Assembly (NCBI GenBank): GCA_028131545.1 | Contig: JAOICL010000003.1 | Location: forward strand, 62,001 to 126,000 | Source: Vibrio sp. | GTDB taxonomy: Bacteria > Pseudomonadota > Gammaproteobacteria > Enterobacterales > Vibrionaceae | Direction: 5' to 3' | Length of the DNA stretch: 64,000 bases | Shown: one piece after another, positions 20,106-28,408 of the stretch | Layout: each line of letters opens with the position of its first letter | Position numbering within the stretch: position 1 is the first letter of the stretch | Made by a program: the position numbers and the translations under genes | Notes under the pieces: generated by a model | Told to the model about the DNA's origin: nothing | Database searches by the model: none | The model's input: the letters and a program-made list of their open reading frames with translations, nothing else

Positions 20106-20789
20106 ATGAGATTTTTATTTTTTTTTACTTTTTTTATTTCTGGTTGTATGACTTTTCCAGAAAAGTATTCCAATAATACAAAAGTTGAAATAAATGGAGG
20201 AGAACTTCATTTTTATGGTGAAATTGGTGATGGTGTTGTACTTCATGCCATTCATTTAGCTAATCGTTCAAAAGAGCCTATTGTTAAATTAGTTATTCAA
20301 TCTACTGGTGGAAGTATAGAAGGAGGAATTCATCTAGGGTATTGGGTATATGATAATAATATCAGTGTTGTAGTTGATAGATATTGTTTTTCTGCATGCG
20401 CTAATTATGTATTGCCAGCATCAAGGAATATACATATTAATAGCGATAGTGTTATAGGTTGGCATGGTGGGGCAACTTATTCTAAATATATATTGCCTGA
20501 GGGCTTGCCCGAGGATCTTGAAAGTTTTAAATCTTACTTATCTGATAAGGAAAAAAAGTTTTATGATGAAATTGGAGTAGATATTAAAATAACAGGATAC
20601 CCTACTTTACCCGAACAAGTTAACTGTATGCGAGATGAGTATAATGGCTGGTTTTATTCTGTTGAAAGTTTAAAGTTAATGGGAGTAAAAGACATAGTAC
20701 TAGAAGATGAGTATCTACATGGGAGTTTTTTTAATAAAAAAGGTCACTTGCCAAAGATGAACCTTTGTTTATCTAAACCTAAATTCTGA
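20106..20789 (+). CDS. ClpP/crotonase-fold lipoprotein (COG3904-like), paralogue 2
   Basis: 227 residues, clearly related to the 19155 gene along its length. Here the N-terminus is a lipoprotein signal: MRF, a Phe-rich core, then 'ISGC' with Cys14, and Met at +2, suggesting outer-membrane attachment. The core has 'STGGSIEGGIHLGYWVYDNN' (GGS at 68-70), 'CFSACANYV' (Ser96) and 'GWHGGATYSKY' (His120), aligned with the same residues in paralogue 1. AAGGTGCGGTT precedes the ATG. The shared block 'DEIGVDIKITGYPT' lies near residue 160. Substrate and activity are unknown. Confidence 0.7.
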   Translation: MRFLFFFTFFISGCMTFPEKYSNNTKVEINGGELHFYGEIGDGVVLHAIHLANRSKEPIVKLVIQSTGGSIEGGIHLGYWVYDNNISVVVDRYCFSACANYVLPASRNIHINSDSVIGWHGGATYSKYILPEGLPEDLESFKSYLSDKEKKFYDEIGVDIKITGYPTLPEQVNCMRDEYNGWFYSVESLKLMGVKDIVLEDEYLHGSFFNKKGHLPKMNLCLSKPKF

Positions 20790-20848
20790 TAGGAATTTTT
20801 ATAGTATTAAAAACGCTTCATTTTCTCTAGTGAATTTGTCCTTAATGA

Positions 20849-21181
20849 ATAATTGTAACTACCAATGCAGTAAAGGAGTGCAAAACCATTACTTTTGACA
20901 ATGGTGGGGAGTTTGCCGGCCATATGAAAATAGCGAAGGCTATAAAGTGTAAAATCTATTTTGCGAAGCCTTATTATTCTTGGCAAAGAGGGCTAAATGA
21001 AAATAGTAATGGATTATTAAGACGCTACTTCCCAAAACGAACATCCATCGCTAAGATAAGTAAAAAAGTACTCGATAATGTTAGATCATTGATTAATATG
21101 CGACCCAGAAAAACCCTAAATTATCTAAACCCGATAGAAGCTTTTACTGGTAAGCGTGTGTCGCTTATGTCGAGAATCTAG
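20849..21181 (+). pseudogene. IS30-family transposase, C-terminal remnant
   Basis: The frame is open from 20849 without a proper start and carries the last two-thirds of an IS30-type DDE catalytic domain. 'TITFDNGGEFAGH' has the second Asp, 'YFAKPYYSWQRGLNENSNG' has the catalytic Glu, and 'RRYFPKRTSI' and 'RPRKTLNYLNPIEAF' follow. The helix-turn-helix and first Asp are missing. It is a relic, not a mobile element that could move by itself, and shows past insertion activity in the island. Confidence 0.9.
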
Positions 21182-21208
21182 GGTTTGCCTTTTTTATAGA
21201 AGATTATA

Positions 21209-21652
21209 ATGAAGAAATATTTAGTTATATTATTTGAAGCTTTGCTGTTGTCCATGCTTACACTTTTTTTATCATTTTTTACTGTGTGGGTTAAAAGTTT
21301 TTTTTATGATGTCAATAATGTCGAAAAATTAGTATCTTATTATCTATATGACACTGTATTTCTTGTACCATTTATAGAGACGATAATTACTATTTTTATT
21401 TTGAAGTTACTATTGCTTTTCTTTGGGAAATATCCATCAATATTATTAATGGCTGCTTTTTGGGGCGTGATACATAGCTTGGTTGGCGGAGTAACATTAG
21501 CTTTTATAGCTTATGTGGCTTTTTTTTCTTATGGGGTTATCTTTTATAAGTATAAGAATTTTAAAATCCGATATCTAACATTAATAATGATGCTTCCTCA
21601 TTCTCTTCATAACTATTACATGTACTATTTAGCAGAGGTTTATTTAAATTGA
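21209..21652 (+). CDS. Small CPBP-like (Abi/CAAX-protease family) membrane protein
   Basis: 147 residues, almost entirely hydrophobic, with four or five membrane helices. Three spaced motifs resemble CPBP glutamic-type intramembrane proteases: an 'ET' in 'PFIETIITIF' (motif 1, lacking the usual EExxxR), 'FWGVIH' (motif 2 FxxxH) and 'HSLHN' (motif 3 HxxxN). CPBP proteins process prenylated proteins or give bacteriocin immunity. The degenerate first motif makes activity doubtful. It is AT-rich like its neighbours and lies 27 bases after the IS30 remnant. Confidence 0.5.
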   Translation: MKKYLVILFEALLLSMLTLFLSFFTVWVKSFFYDVNNVEKLVSYYLYDTVFLVPFIETIITIFILKLLLLFFGKYPSILLMAAFWGVIHSLVGGVTLAFIAYVAFFSYGVIFYKYKNFKIRYLTLIMMLPHSLHNYYMYYLAEVYLN

Positions 21653-21777
21653 ATGCTTTAAAAAACAACACTTAATTTTTCCTAGTAAACTGAGAAATAA
21701 TGAGTAATTTAAATGAACTATTCGCTTGCAAGGTATTAACGATTAACCTTATGGTTGGAGAGGCTTTACAGTAATAA

Positions 21778-21858
21778 ATTCTGTTATCCCTACTGTTTGA
21801 TGATGAATGTCGCACTTATTATCTGAAATCGGGTTTTACTAGGCTGAATGAATTGTGA
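21778..21858 (+). pseudogene. Possible GNAT acetyltransferase C-terminal scrap
   Basis: A short open frame encodes 'LLFDDECRTYYLKSGFTRLNEL' in part; the 'xxxYYxKxGF' pattern is typical of GNAT motif B. There is no start and the upstream frame is closed by stops. It would be a remnant of a deleted gene. This is a pattern match over about 25 residues only. Confidence 0.3.
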
Positions 21859-21884
21859 TGTAAAGTAATATAGGCTTTTGCTGA

Positions 21885-22118
21885 ACAGTTACGATTCAAG
21901 TTGACCAAAAAATTACGGGCTATGGGGTATTGCCGGATGAACATTCTTGTTATATCGGTACGTATAATGGCTGGTATTATGATATAGAAGATTTAAAGAA
22001 AATGGGCCTTGATAATATTACTATGATTGATCGTGACTTTCCATCATCGATTGATTATAGCTATCGTGATCTTGGTGAATTAACACTATGCAAAATGCCT
22101 AAAATATTTAGTACTTGA
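21885..22118 (+). pseudogene. 3' remnant of a third ClpP-like paralogue
   Basis: The frame from 21885 reads 'QVDQKITGYGVLPDEHSC' then 'YNGWYYDIEDLKKMGLDNIT', which aligns with the last ~65 residues of the 20106 product ('GVDIKITGYPTLPEQVNC', 'YNGWFYSVESLKLMGVKDI'). The catalytic half is absent, so it is a truncated copy. The ORF track's TTG start at 21930 is inside this remnant. It shows that the island once held at least three family members. Confidence 0.8.
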
Positions 22119-22186
22119 ACTTAAATCGTAGGCGTCATCGAGCATGGAGTCATATTTGTATGCTTTTTTGTCGTTAGACGGAAAAA

Positions 22187-23740
22187 TCATAACACTCTTT
22201 TTCTACGTAATGAGGCAGCAGCGACGAACATTAAGCTAACGATGAAATACAGCGGCCAGCTTCCCCATTTCAAATAAGGTGTTTCACCAATGGATGGGTA
22301 GATGGTCGCTTTTAAGGTTGCTCTTTCAAACTGAGGAATTTGATGAGCAATATTTCCTTTATGATCGGTGATAGCGGTGACACCATTATTGGTGGAGCGA
22401 ATAACCGGCTTTCCAAATTCGAGGGAGCGCATTTGTGCGATTTCCATATGTTGTAATGGACCAATAGAATCCCCAAACCAAGCATCATTAGATAGGGTTA
22501 AAATATAATCGGTACTCTGAGTTATGTTTTGACGAATTTGTTCATTGAAAAGAATTTCAAAACAAAGCGCAGCAACTAATTGGTTGTTTTTTGCAACGAT
22601 ATTGGGCTGAATATAGCTGCCAGCGGTAAAGGATGACATCGGTAAATTAAAGATCGGACCCAGTTTTCTAAGGTAATCTTCAAACGGAACAAATTCTCCA
22701 AAGGGCAGTAAATGATGCTTGTTATAACGTTGAGTAATGTCGAACTTATAATCCCCGTAGATACTATCCCCAATCGTTAAAACACTATTATAGTAACGAC
22801 TTTCTATTTCCCCTTGGCTCTCTGGGGTGAGCTTTCTATGCACATTGACGACACCAGTAATCAGTGCAGTCTCATTTTCTTTCGCAGTTTTGTCCAGTGA
22901 TGTTAAAAAGGATGAAACAGTCGTTTCGAAAGCCGGTATAGCCGCCTCAGGCCATATGATAATATCAGCATCCCAATGCTGGTTGGTATCTTCAGTATAT
23001 TGATTGATTGTCGGCCAGCGATAGCTGGGTACCCACTTAGTTTCTTGAGCGATATTTCCCTGTATTAATGCAATTTTAGTCGGAGCATCGATATTGGGTG
23101 TCGTCCATTGAATCCCTTGTAATACATAAGACGCAGTAAAGACTCCTCCGATAATGAATACACCGAGAAATGACTTCTCAATCAAGCTATAGACAAATGC
23201 ACCAGCACACAATGCTACGAGTAATGTTATCGCATCAACGCCAGCGACGGGAGCAAAGGCGGCTAATGGCGATTCTATTTGACTGTAGCCAAGCCAAAGC
23301 CACGGAAAGCCCGTCATCACCCAACCTCGTAGCCATTCTGACAGTAACCAAAGAGCCGGAGCGGCAAATAAGTATTGCGCTTTCTTCGTGGAACGTGAAA
23401 AAAACTTTTTGAACGCAAAGGCAAAAATAGCTGGATACAAGGAAAGATACAGGATGAGCAATGCCATCAATAACCAATTGACAGCAGGAGGCATGCCACC
23501 AAAGTTATCGATGCTGATATGAACCCAACTGATTCCTGTGCTGAACTGACCAATGCCCCAAAACAAACCAAGGTACAGTGCCTGCTTAGGCGTCGCATTC
23601 AGTAAGGTGAATAAGAGTAAAATTAAACTGATGATGGCCATTGGCCATATTGAGTAGGGGGCAAATGCTAAGGTGGTTGAAGCGCCAGCTAAAGTGGCGA
23701 GTACGAGTCGAAGTGCAAGAGGCTGGTGAGAGAGCTTCAT
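22187..23740 (-). CDS. lnt: Apolipoprotein N-acyltransferase
   Basis: An inner-membrane enzyme that adds the third acyl chain to lipoprotein N-terminal cysteines, required for Lol sorting. It has 517 residues. About seven N-terminal helices lead into a periplasmic nitrilase domain from about residue 225 ('IALIQGNIAQETKW'). The catalytic triad regions are 'WPEAAIPAFE' (Glu), 'LLPFGEFVPFEDYLR' (preceded by the Lys region) and 'ALCFEILF' (Cys). It would act on lipoproteins in this window such as RlpA and LptE. It borders the island on the right. Confidence 0.97.
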   Translation of the reverse strand: MKLSHQPLALRLVLATLAGASTTLAFAPYSIWPMAIISLILLLFTLLNATPKQALYLGLFWGIGQFSTGISWVHISIDNFGGMPPAVNWLLMALLILYLSLYPAIFAFAFKKFFSRSTKKAQYLFAAPALWLLSEWLRGWVMTGFPWLWLGYSQIESPLAAFAPVAGVDAITLLVALCAGAFVYSLIEKSFLGVFIIGGVFTASYVLQGIQWTTPNIDAPTKIALIQGNIAQETKWVPSYRWPTINQYTEDTNQHWDADIIIWPEAAIPAFETTVSSFLTSLDKTAKENETALITGVVNVHRKLTPESQGEIESRYYNSVLTIGDSIYGDYKFDITQRYNKHHLLPFGEFVPFEDYLRKLGPIFNLPMSSFTAGSYIQPNIVAKNNQLVAALCFEILFNEQIRQNITQSTDYILTLSNDAWFGDSIGPLQHMEIAQMRSLEFGKPVIRSTNNGVTAITDHKGNIAHQIPQFERATLKATIYPSIGETPYLKWGSWPLYFIVSLMFVAAASLRRKRVL

Positions 23741-23795
23741 ACCGTTAGCATTATCCTTAAGCTTAGAACAACAGTGTTCTTATCGGTAAACATGA

Positions 23796-23843
23796 TAAAA
23801 AGTATTAGGTCTTCGGTAGCGTATAATTAAAGACCTAATACTT
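23796..23843 (-). terminator. Terminator between corC and lnt
   Basis: A perfect 14-bp inverted repeat, AAGTATTAGGTCTT / AAGACCTAATACTT, has a 16-base loop. On the minus strand it is followed by TTTTTATC. It could separate corC from lnt transcription or be partial. Confidence 0.75.
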
Positions 23844-23873
23844 AAAGATAAGAGGAGCGATAGCGTTGATAAG

Positions 23874-24776
23874 TTAGCTTTCGGTCTCACTATCTTCTGA
23901 AGGTGTCGGTAATTTCACTTGTAATTGCAGTATGCGTCGGTTGTCAGCTGACATGATCTTAAATTGATAGCCATCAATCTCGACCATTTCACCACGAGAA
24001 GGCAAATGTCCAAAGGCTGTCATGACTAAGCCACCGATCGTATCGACTTCTTCATCACTGAAATCTGATGTAAACGTATCGTTAAAGTCTTCAATAGTTG
24101 TTAATGCTTTTATTGAATACGTTCGCTTACTGAGCTTACGAATATCGTTTTCTTCATCATCATCGAATTCATCTTCTATTTCACCGACAATTTGCTCTAA
24201 AATATCTTCGATGGTAATTAACCCTGAAACACCACCAAATTCATCGACAACAATCGCCATGTGATAGCGTTCTTCTCGAAACTCTTTAAGTAATCGATCG
24301 ACACGTTTACTTTCAGGGACAACGACAGCAGGGCGCAATACCTCATCAATACGAAATTCAGAGCTATTTGAGCCAAGGTAGCGAAGTAAATCTTTTGCTA
24401 ACAGCATGCCTTCAACGTGATCTTTATCTTCATTGATAACAGGGTAACGAGAGTGTTGAGCGTCAGAGATGATGGAGATGATCTCATCTAGATTGCTTTC
24501 TTTATCAATGGTGACCATTTGAGAACGAGGGATAATAATATCACGAACTCGCATGTCAGCAATACTCATGACACCTTCAAGCATATCACGTGTGTCATGG
24601 TCGATTAGATCGTTTTCCTCAGAGTCGCGGATGACATCCACAAGCTCATCTCTATCTTTAACGTCTGCTTGGAAAAACTGAGTCATGCGTTCAAAGAGGG
24701 ATCTTTTCTGTATGTTATCAGTTGATTCTTTTCTTTCACTCATCGAACTGTGAGGGTTATCGTTGTCTGCGTTCAT
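23874..24776 (-). CDS. corC: CorC/YbeX family CBS-domain magnesium/cobalt efflux protein
   Basis: A 300-residue soluble protein with two CBS domains (about 75-200: '[20 protein letters not shown]', 'ILRYLG' region) and a C-terminal CorC_HlyC transporter-associated domain ('[16 protein letters not shown]', '[18 protein letters not shown]'). It lacks the N-terminal membrane domain of longer HlyC/CorC proteins. The family is linked to Mg/Co efflux and, for YbeX, to ribosome metabolism. It sits downstream of ybeY as in E. coli (ybeZ-ybeY-ybeX-lnt), probably in one operon. Confidence 0.95.
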   Translation of the reverse strand: MNADNDNPHSSMSERKESTDNIQKRSLFERMTQFFQADVKDRDELVDVIRDSEENDLIDHDTRDMLEGVMSIADMRVRDIIIPRSQMVTIDKESNLDEIISIISDAQHSRYPVINEDKDHVEGMLLAKDLLRYLGSNSSEFRIDEVLRPAVVVPESKRVDRLLKEFREERYHMAIVVDEFGGVSGLITIEDILEQIVGEIEDEFDDDEENDIRKLSKRTYSIKALTTIEDFNDTFTSDFSDEEVDTIGGLVMTAFGHLPSRGEMVEIDGYQFKIMSADNRRILQLQVKLPTPSEDSETES

Positions 24777-24830
24777 TGCTCTTCAATTGTATAATACTAC
24801 CCAAAGTGGGGCAGCTCACATAGCTTAAGA

Positions 24831-25289
24831 TTATTGCTCTTGATAAGGGTTTTCAAATCCAAGTTCAGCAAGAATGTTAATCTCAAGGGTTTCCATCTCG
24901 ATGGCGTCAGTGTCATCAATATGATCATAACCTAATAAGTGCAGAGTACCATGTACAACCATATGTGCCCAGTGTGCGGTTAGGGTTTTATTTTGTTCTT
25001 TGGCCTCGACTTCGACAACTGGCTGACAAATAACAAGATCACCGATTAAATTTAATTCAATCTCAGGCGGGACTTCAAAGGGAAAAGAGAGCACATTAGT
25101 CGGCTTATCTTTACCTCGATATTCATGATTAAGTGCTTGGCTTTCTTCTGAATCGACGATGCGGATAGTAAGCTCAGAGTCTTTATCTCGAACACTAAGA
25201 GCGTGGGTCAGCCAATGATTAAACTGTTCAATTGAAGGTAAGTCGGAAGACTTTTCAACGGCAATTTGTAAATCTAAATCGATATTCAT
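24831..25289 (-). CDS. ybeY: Endoribonuclease / rRNA maturation factor YbeY
   Basis: A zinc-dependent single-strand endoribonuclease needed for 16S rRNA 3' end maturation and ribosome quality control. It has 152 residues (E. coli 155). The zinc site HxxxHxxxxxH is clear in '[11 protein letters not shown]'. The conserved '[15 protein letters not shown]' lies near the middle. It lies between ybeZ and corC. The 190-base spacer upstream carries a tandem repeat array rather than the tight junction seen in many relatives. Confidence 0.97.
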   Translation of the reverse strand: MNIDLDLQIAVEKSSDLPSIEQFNHWLTHALSVRDKDSELTIRIVDSEESQALNHEYRGKDKPTNVLSFPFEVPPEIELNLIGDLVICQPVVEVEAKEQNKTLTAHWAHMVVHGTLHLLGYDHIDDTDAIEMETLEINILAELGFENPYQEQ

Positions 25290-25336
25290 AACTATTTACT
25301 CGTTTGAGGAGTGAATTATCCTAGCGGTCTAAGTAC

Positions 25337-25405
25337 TAAAGTGTTTCAATATATAAAAGTGTTTCAGTATCTAAACAGTTTCGGTACATAAAACGTTTTA
25401 CATAC
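25337..25405. repeat. Four degenerate 17-18 bp tandem repeats in the ybeZ-ybeY spacer
   Basis: Successive units begin TAAA and carry a GTTTC- or GTTTT-type core (for example TAAAAGTGTTTCAGTATC). The four copies are progressively diverged. No ORF covers the array. It lies inside what is normally a compact operon. Confidence 0.75.
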
Positions 25406-25479
25406 GGCAGTGTGAATGAAACCGCGAGGAAGAAGAGGAAAACACGAATCGAAGTGTTTCCCCTATTAACGTTCAAAGG

Positions 25480-26550
25480 TTAGCCAATCGTTGGCTGCGT
25501 TGCTTGAAGCTGTGCTTCTCTTTCTTCTCTTCGAGCTTTTTCTCTTTCTTTACGTTCTTTTTGATCTTTGGTTTCCCACTTCTCATAGGCGTTAACAATA
25601 CGGGCAACGACAGGGTGGCGAACGACATCATCAGCTTGGAAGAAATTAAAGCTAATATCATCGACATCACTTAACACTTCGATGGCATGACGAAGCCCTG
25701 ATTTCGCTCCTCTTGGTAAATCTATTTGGGTTATATCACCCGTGATCACGGCTCTCGAATTAAAACCAATACGAGTAAGGAACATTTTCATTTGTTCTAT
25801 CGTGGTATTTTGGCTTTCATCTAGAATAATGAACGCATCATTGAGGGTTCTGCCTCGCATATAAGCTAAAGGTGCGACTTCGATGACATTACGTTCAATT
25901 AACTTTTCTACGCGTTCAAAGCCCATCATTTCAAAAAGAGCATCATAAAGAGGGCGCAGGTAAGGATCGACTTTCTGGCTGAGATCCCCGGGTAGAAAGC
26001 CTAACTTCTCGCCGGCCTCTACAGCGGGTCTCGTTAACAAGATGCGGCGAATTTCTTGGCGCTCTAATGCATCGACGGCTGCAGCCACGGCAAGGTAGGT
26101 TTTACCGGTACCGGCAGGCCCAACACCGAAAGTGATATCATGTGTCACCATATTCATTAAATACTGACCTTGATTCGGTGTGCGCGGTTTGATCACCCCT
26201 TTTTTGGTCTTAATGAAGACTTCTTTACCATGACTTAATTCGGATTCTTGAGTTTGTTCAAGTACACCCGTTTCTTTTATCGCTAAGTGAATCAGTTCTG
26301 GTTCTATATCTGGGATTTGTCCGCGTACAGGAGCTGTTTCTACGTACAACGACTTTATTATCTCTAATGCCCCAGCAGAAGTATGAGGTTGGCCAACAAT
26401 AGTGAAAAAATTACCACGGTAGCTAATTTCAACACCAAGACGGCGCTCTAGTTGCTTTATATTGTCATCAAATGGGCCACATAAGCTGGCTAAACGGCGA
26501 TTATCTGATGGCTCTAAATTAATTTCTAATGTAATGGTTTTATTGCTCAA
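25480..26550 (-). CDS. ybeZ: PhoH-like ATPase YbeZ
   Basis: A PhoH-family RNA-linked P-loop ATPase that works with YbeY. Motifs are Walker A 'GVGPAGTGKTYLA', 'RPAVEAGEKLGFLPGD' and Walker B 'AFIILDESQN'. The ORF track starts at 26649, but that start lies inside the miaB terminator hairpin region. The TTG at 26550 (LSNKTITLEINLEP) is preferred: it has AGAGAGG 6-8 bases upstream and matches where E. coli YbeZ begins, giving 356 residues (E. coli 346). The C-terminal tail is highly charged and Glu/Arg-rich. Upstream ATGs at 26634 and 26616 are alternatives. Confidence 0.93.
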   Translation of the reverse strand: MSNKTITLEINLEPSDNRRLASLCGPFDDNIKQLERRLGVEISYRGNFFTIVGQPHTSAGALEIIKSLYVETAPVRGQIPDIEPELIHLAIKETGVLEQTQESELSHGKEVFIKTKKGVIKPRTPNQGQYLMNMVTHDITFGVGPAGTGKTYLAVAAAVDALERQEIRRILLTRPAVEAGEKLGFLPGDLSQKVDPYLRPLYDALFEMMGFERVEKLIERNVIEVAPLAYMRGRTLNDAFIILDESQNTTIEQMKMFLTRIGFNSRAVITGDITQIDLPRGAKSGLRHAIEVLSDVDDISFNFFQADDVVRHPVVARIVNAYEKWETKDQKERKEREKARREEREAQLQATQPTIG

Positions 26551-26652
26551 AGAAGCCTCTCTGCATCCTGCGTTAGTCGTTGTATTCAATACGAACGACC
26601 TCGGGTATATAATCATAATATTGGGTGTATTCATGATAATTTCAAGCAATAA

Positions 26653-26689
26653 AAATAAAGCCCTTCTTTTGGCAAGAAGGGCTTTATTT
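26653..26689 (-). terminator. miaB terminator
   Basis: A perfect 16-bp stem, AAATAAAGCCCTTCTT / AAGAAGGGCTTTATTT, has a 5-base loop and on the minus strand a following TTTTTATT. It lies between miaB and ybeZ, so ybeZ needs its own promoter or readthrough. Confidence 0.9.
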
Positions 26690-26712
26690 AATTTAACCTA
26701 AAGAACGAAGGT

Positions 26713-28137
26713 TTATGGGGTGAATGTTGTCACGCCTAAATCATCTTCACGCTTTGTTTTCTTTTTCATTTCAGCAGGAGAGGTACTAATTCTTAAGCCC
26801 ATTTCCGCTTCTGTACGAACCAATTCGCCACGTAGAGAGTTCGCAAAGACATCAACAATTTTAACATCAACGAATTGACCGATAAGATCAGGTGATCCTT
26901 CAAAGTTAACCACACGGCTGTTTTCAGTACGGCCACGAAGTTCCATTAAATTCTTTTTAGATGTGCCTTCAACCAGAATACGTTGCTCTGTGCCCATCAT
27001 CAGACGAGAGTAGCGCATCGCTTGTTGGTTGATCGTGTGTTGAAGTTCGTATAAGCGATTTTTCTTCTCTTGCTCAGTCAGATCACACGGGTAATCCGCC
27101 GCAGGTGTTCCTGGGCGCGGAGAGAAGATAAAGCTGAAGCTCATATCAAAATCTACGTCACGAATCAATTTCATCGTACTTTGGAAATCTTTGTCCGTTT
27201 CACCAGGGAAAGCGACAATAAAGTCCGAGCTGATTTGAATATCAGGGCGAGCTTTACGTAATTTACGAATGATAGACTTGTATTCAATACCAGTATGAGG
27301 ACGTTTCATCATCGTTAAAATACGATCTGAGCCACTTTGTACTGGAAGATGTAAGAAGCTAACCAGCTCTGGAGTATCTTCATAAACGGCAACGATATCA
27401 TCGGTAAACTCAAGCGGGTGGCTTGTTGTAAAGCGGATGCGGTCGATACCATCAATGGTGGCAACAAGACGAAGTAACTCAGCGAAGGAGCAAATATCGC
27501 CTTCATGCGTTGGACCACGGTAGGCGTTGACATTTTGACCCAGTAAGTTCACTTCGCGCACACCTTGTTCTGCAAGCTGTGCGATTTCGAATAAAACATC
27601 ATCCATTGGACGGCTGACTTCTTCACCACGAGTATAAGGTACTACGCAGTAAGTACAGTATTTAGAACAACCTTCCATAATTGAGACGAAAGCAGTAGGG
27701 CCTTCAGCTTTAGGCTCTGGTAAGTTGTCAAACTTTTCAATCTCAGGGAAGGTAATGTCCATTACCGGAGCTTCTGTAGATTGAGATTGTTTGATCATTT
27801 CAGGAAGACGGTGCAGCGTTTGTGGACCAAAGATAACATCGACAAATGGCGCTCGCTCACGAATGCTGTCACCTTCTTGAGTCGCTACACAGCCACCCAC
27901 ACCGATAACAACACCAGGCTTTTTATTTTTTAACGTTTTCCAGCGACCTAGCTGGTGAAATACTTTTTCTTGTGCTTTTTCACGAATAGAGCACGTGTTT
28001 AGTAGTAAAACGTCGGCTTCTTCAGGCTCTTCGGTTAACTCAAAGCCATTGGCAGCATTAAGTAGATCAGCCATTTTAGATGAATCGTATTCATTCATCT
28101 GGCAACCCCAAGTTTTGATTAGCAGCTTTTTACTCAT
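26713..28137 (-). CDS. miaB: tRNA-2-methylthio-N6-dimethylallyladenosine synthase
   Basis: A radical-SAM methylthiotransferase that completes ms2i6A37 in tRNAs reading UNN codons. It has 474 residues, as in E. coli. The UPF0004 domain cysteines lie at '[10 protein letters not shown]', '[10 protein letters not shown]' and '[11 protein letters not shown]'. The radical-SAM motif is '[15 protein letters not shown]'. The C-terminal TRAM domain ends near '[10 protein letters not shown]'. It is divergent from ubiF, the same pairing as in E. coli. Confidence 0.98.
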   Translation of the reverse strand: MSKKLLIKTWGCQMNEYDSSKMADLLNAANGFELTEEPEEADVLLLNTCSIREKAQEKVFHQLGRWKTLKNKKPGVVIGVGGCVATQEGDSIRERAPFVDVIFGPQTLHRLPEMIKQSQSTEAPVMDITFPEIEKFDNLPEPKAEGPTAFVSIMEGCSKYCTYCVVPYTRGEEVSRPMDDVLFEIAQLAEQGVREVNLLGQNVNAYRGPTHEGDICSFAELLRLVATIDGIDRIRFTTSHPLEFTDDIVAVYEDTPELVSFLHLPVQSGSDRILTMMKRPHTGIEYKSIIRKLRKARPDIQISSDFIVAFPGETDKDFQSTMKLIRDVDFDMSFSFIFSPRPGTPAADYPCDLTEQEKKNRLYELQHTINQQAMRYSRLMMGTEQRILVEGTSKKNLMELRGRTENSRVVNFEGSPDLIGQFVDVKIVDVFANSLRGELVRTEAEMGLRISTSPAEMKKKTKREDDLGVTTFTP

Positions 28138-28408
28138 CTTACGTCGCTCATATTATTCAATCAAAAGGAACTATTGGTAATACAGACACATTATTTTAGA
28201 GATCACGTCTCAAAAAAAGAATACAAATAAGTGTGCACTGCTGTTTATTTTATAAACATACCAATAACAATAGCGGCGTATTGTACTTATTTCCTGACTC
28301 GGTTACTAGGTTATTATGCATTTTTTCACTTAATTTTTATTTTCAGGAAGAGTATACTTTTTGATAATGGGCAGCGGAATGCCCCTATCTGATTAAAGAA
28401 GTTAATGT

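Noticed and set aside
20924-21181. IS30 transposase as an intact insertion sequence
   Set aside because: Only the C-terminal part is present, with no start, no N-terminal DNA-binding region and no visible paired ends.
18393-22186. CRISPR array, tRNA gene or attachment site in the island
   Set aside because: No regularly spaced repeats, no tRNA cloverleaf and no integrase gene were seen.
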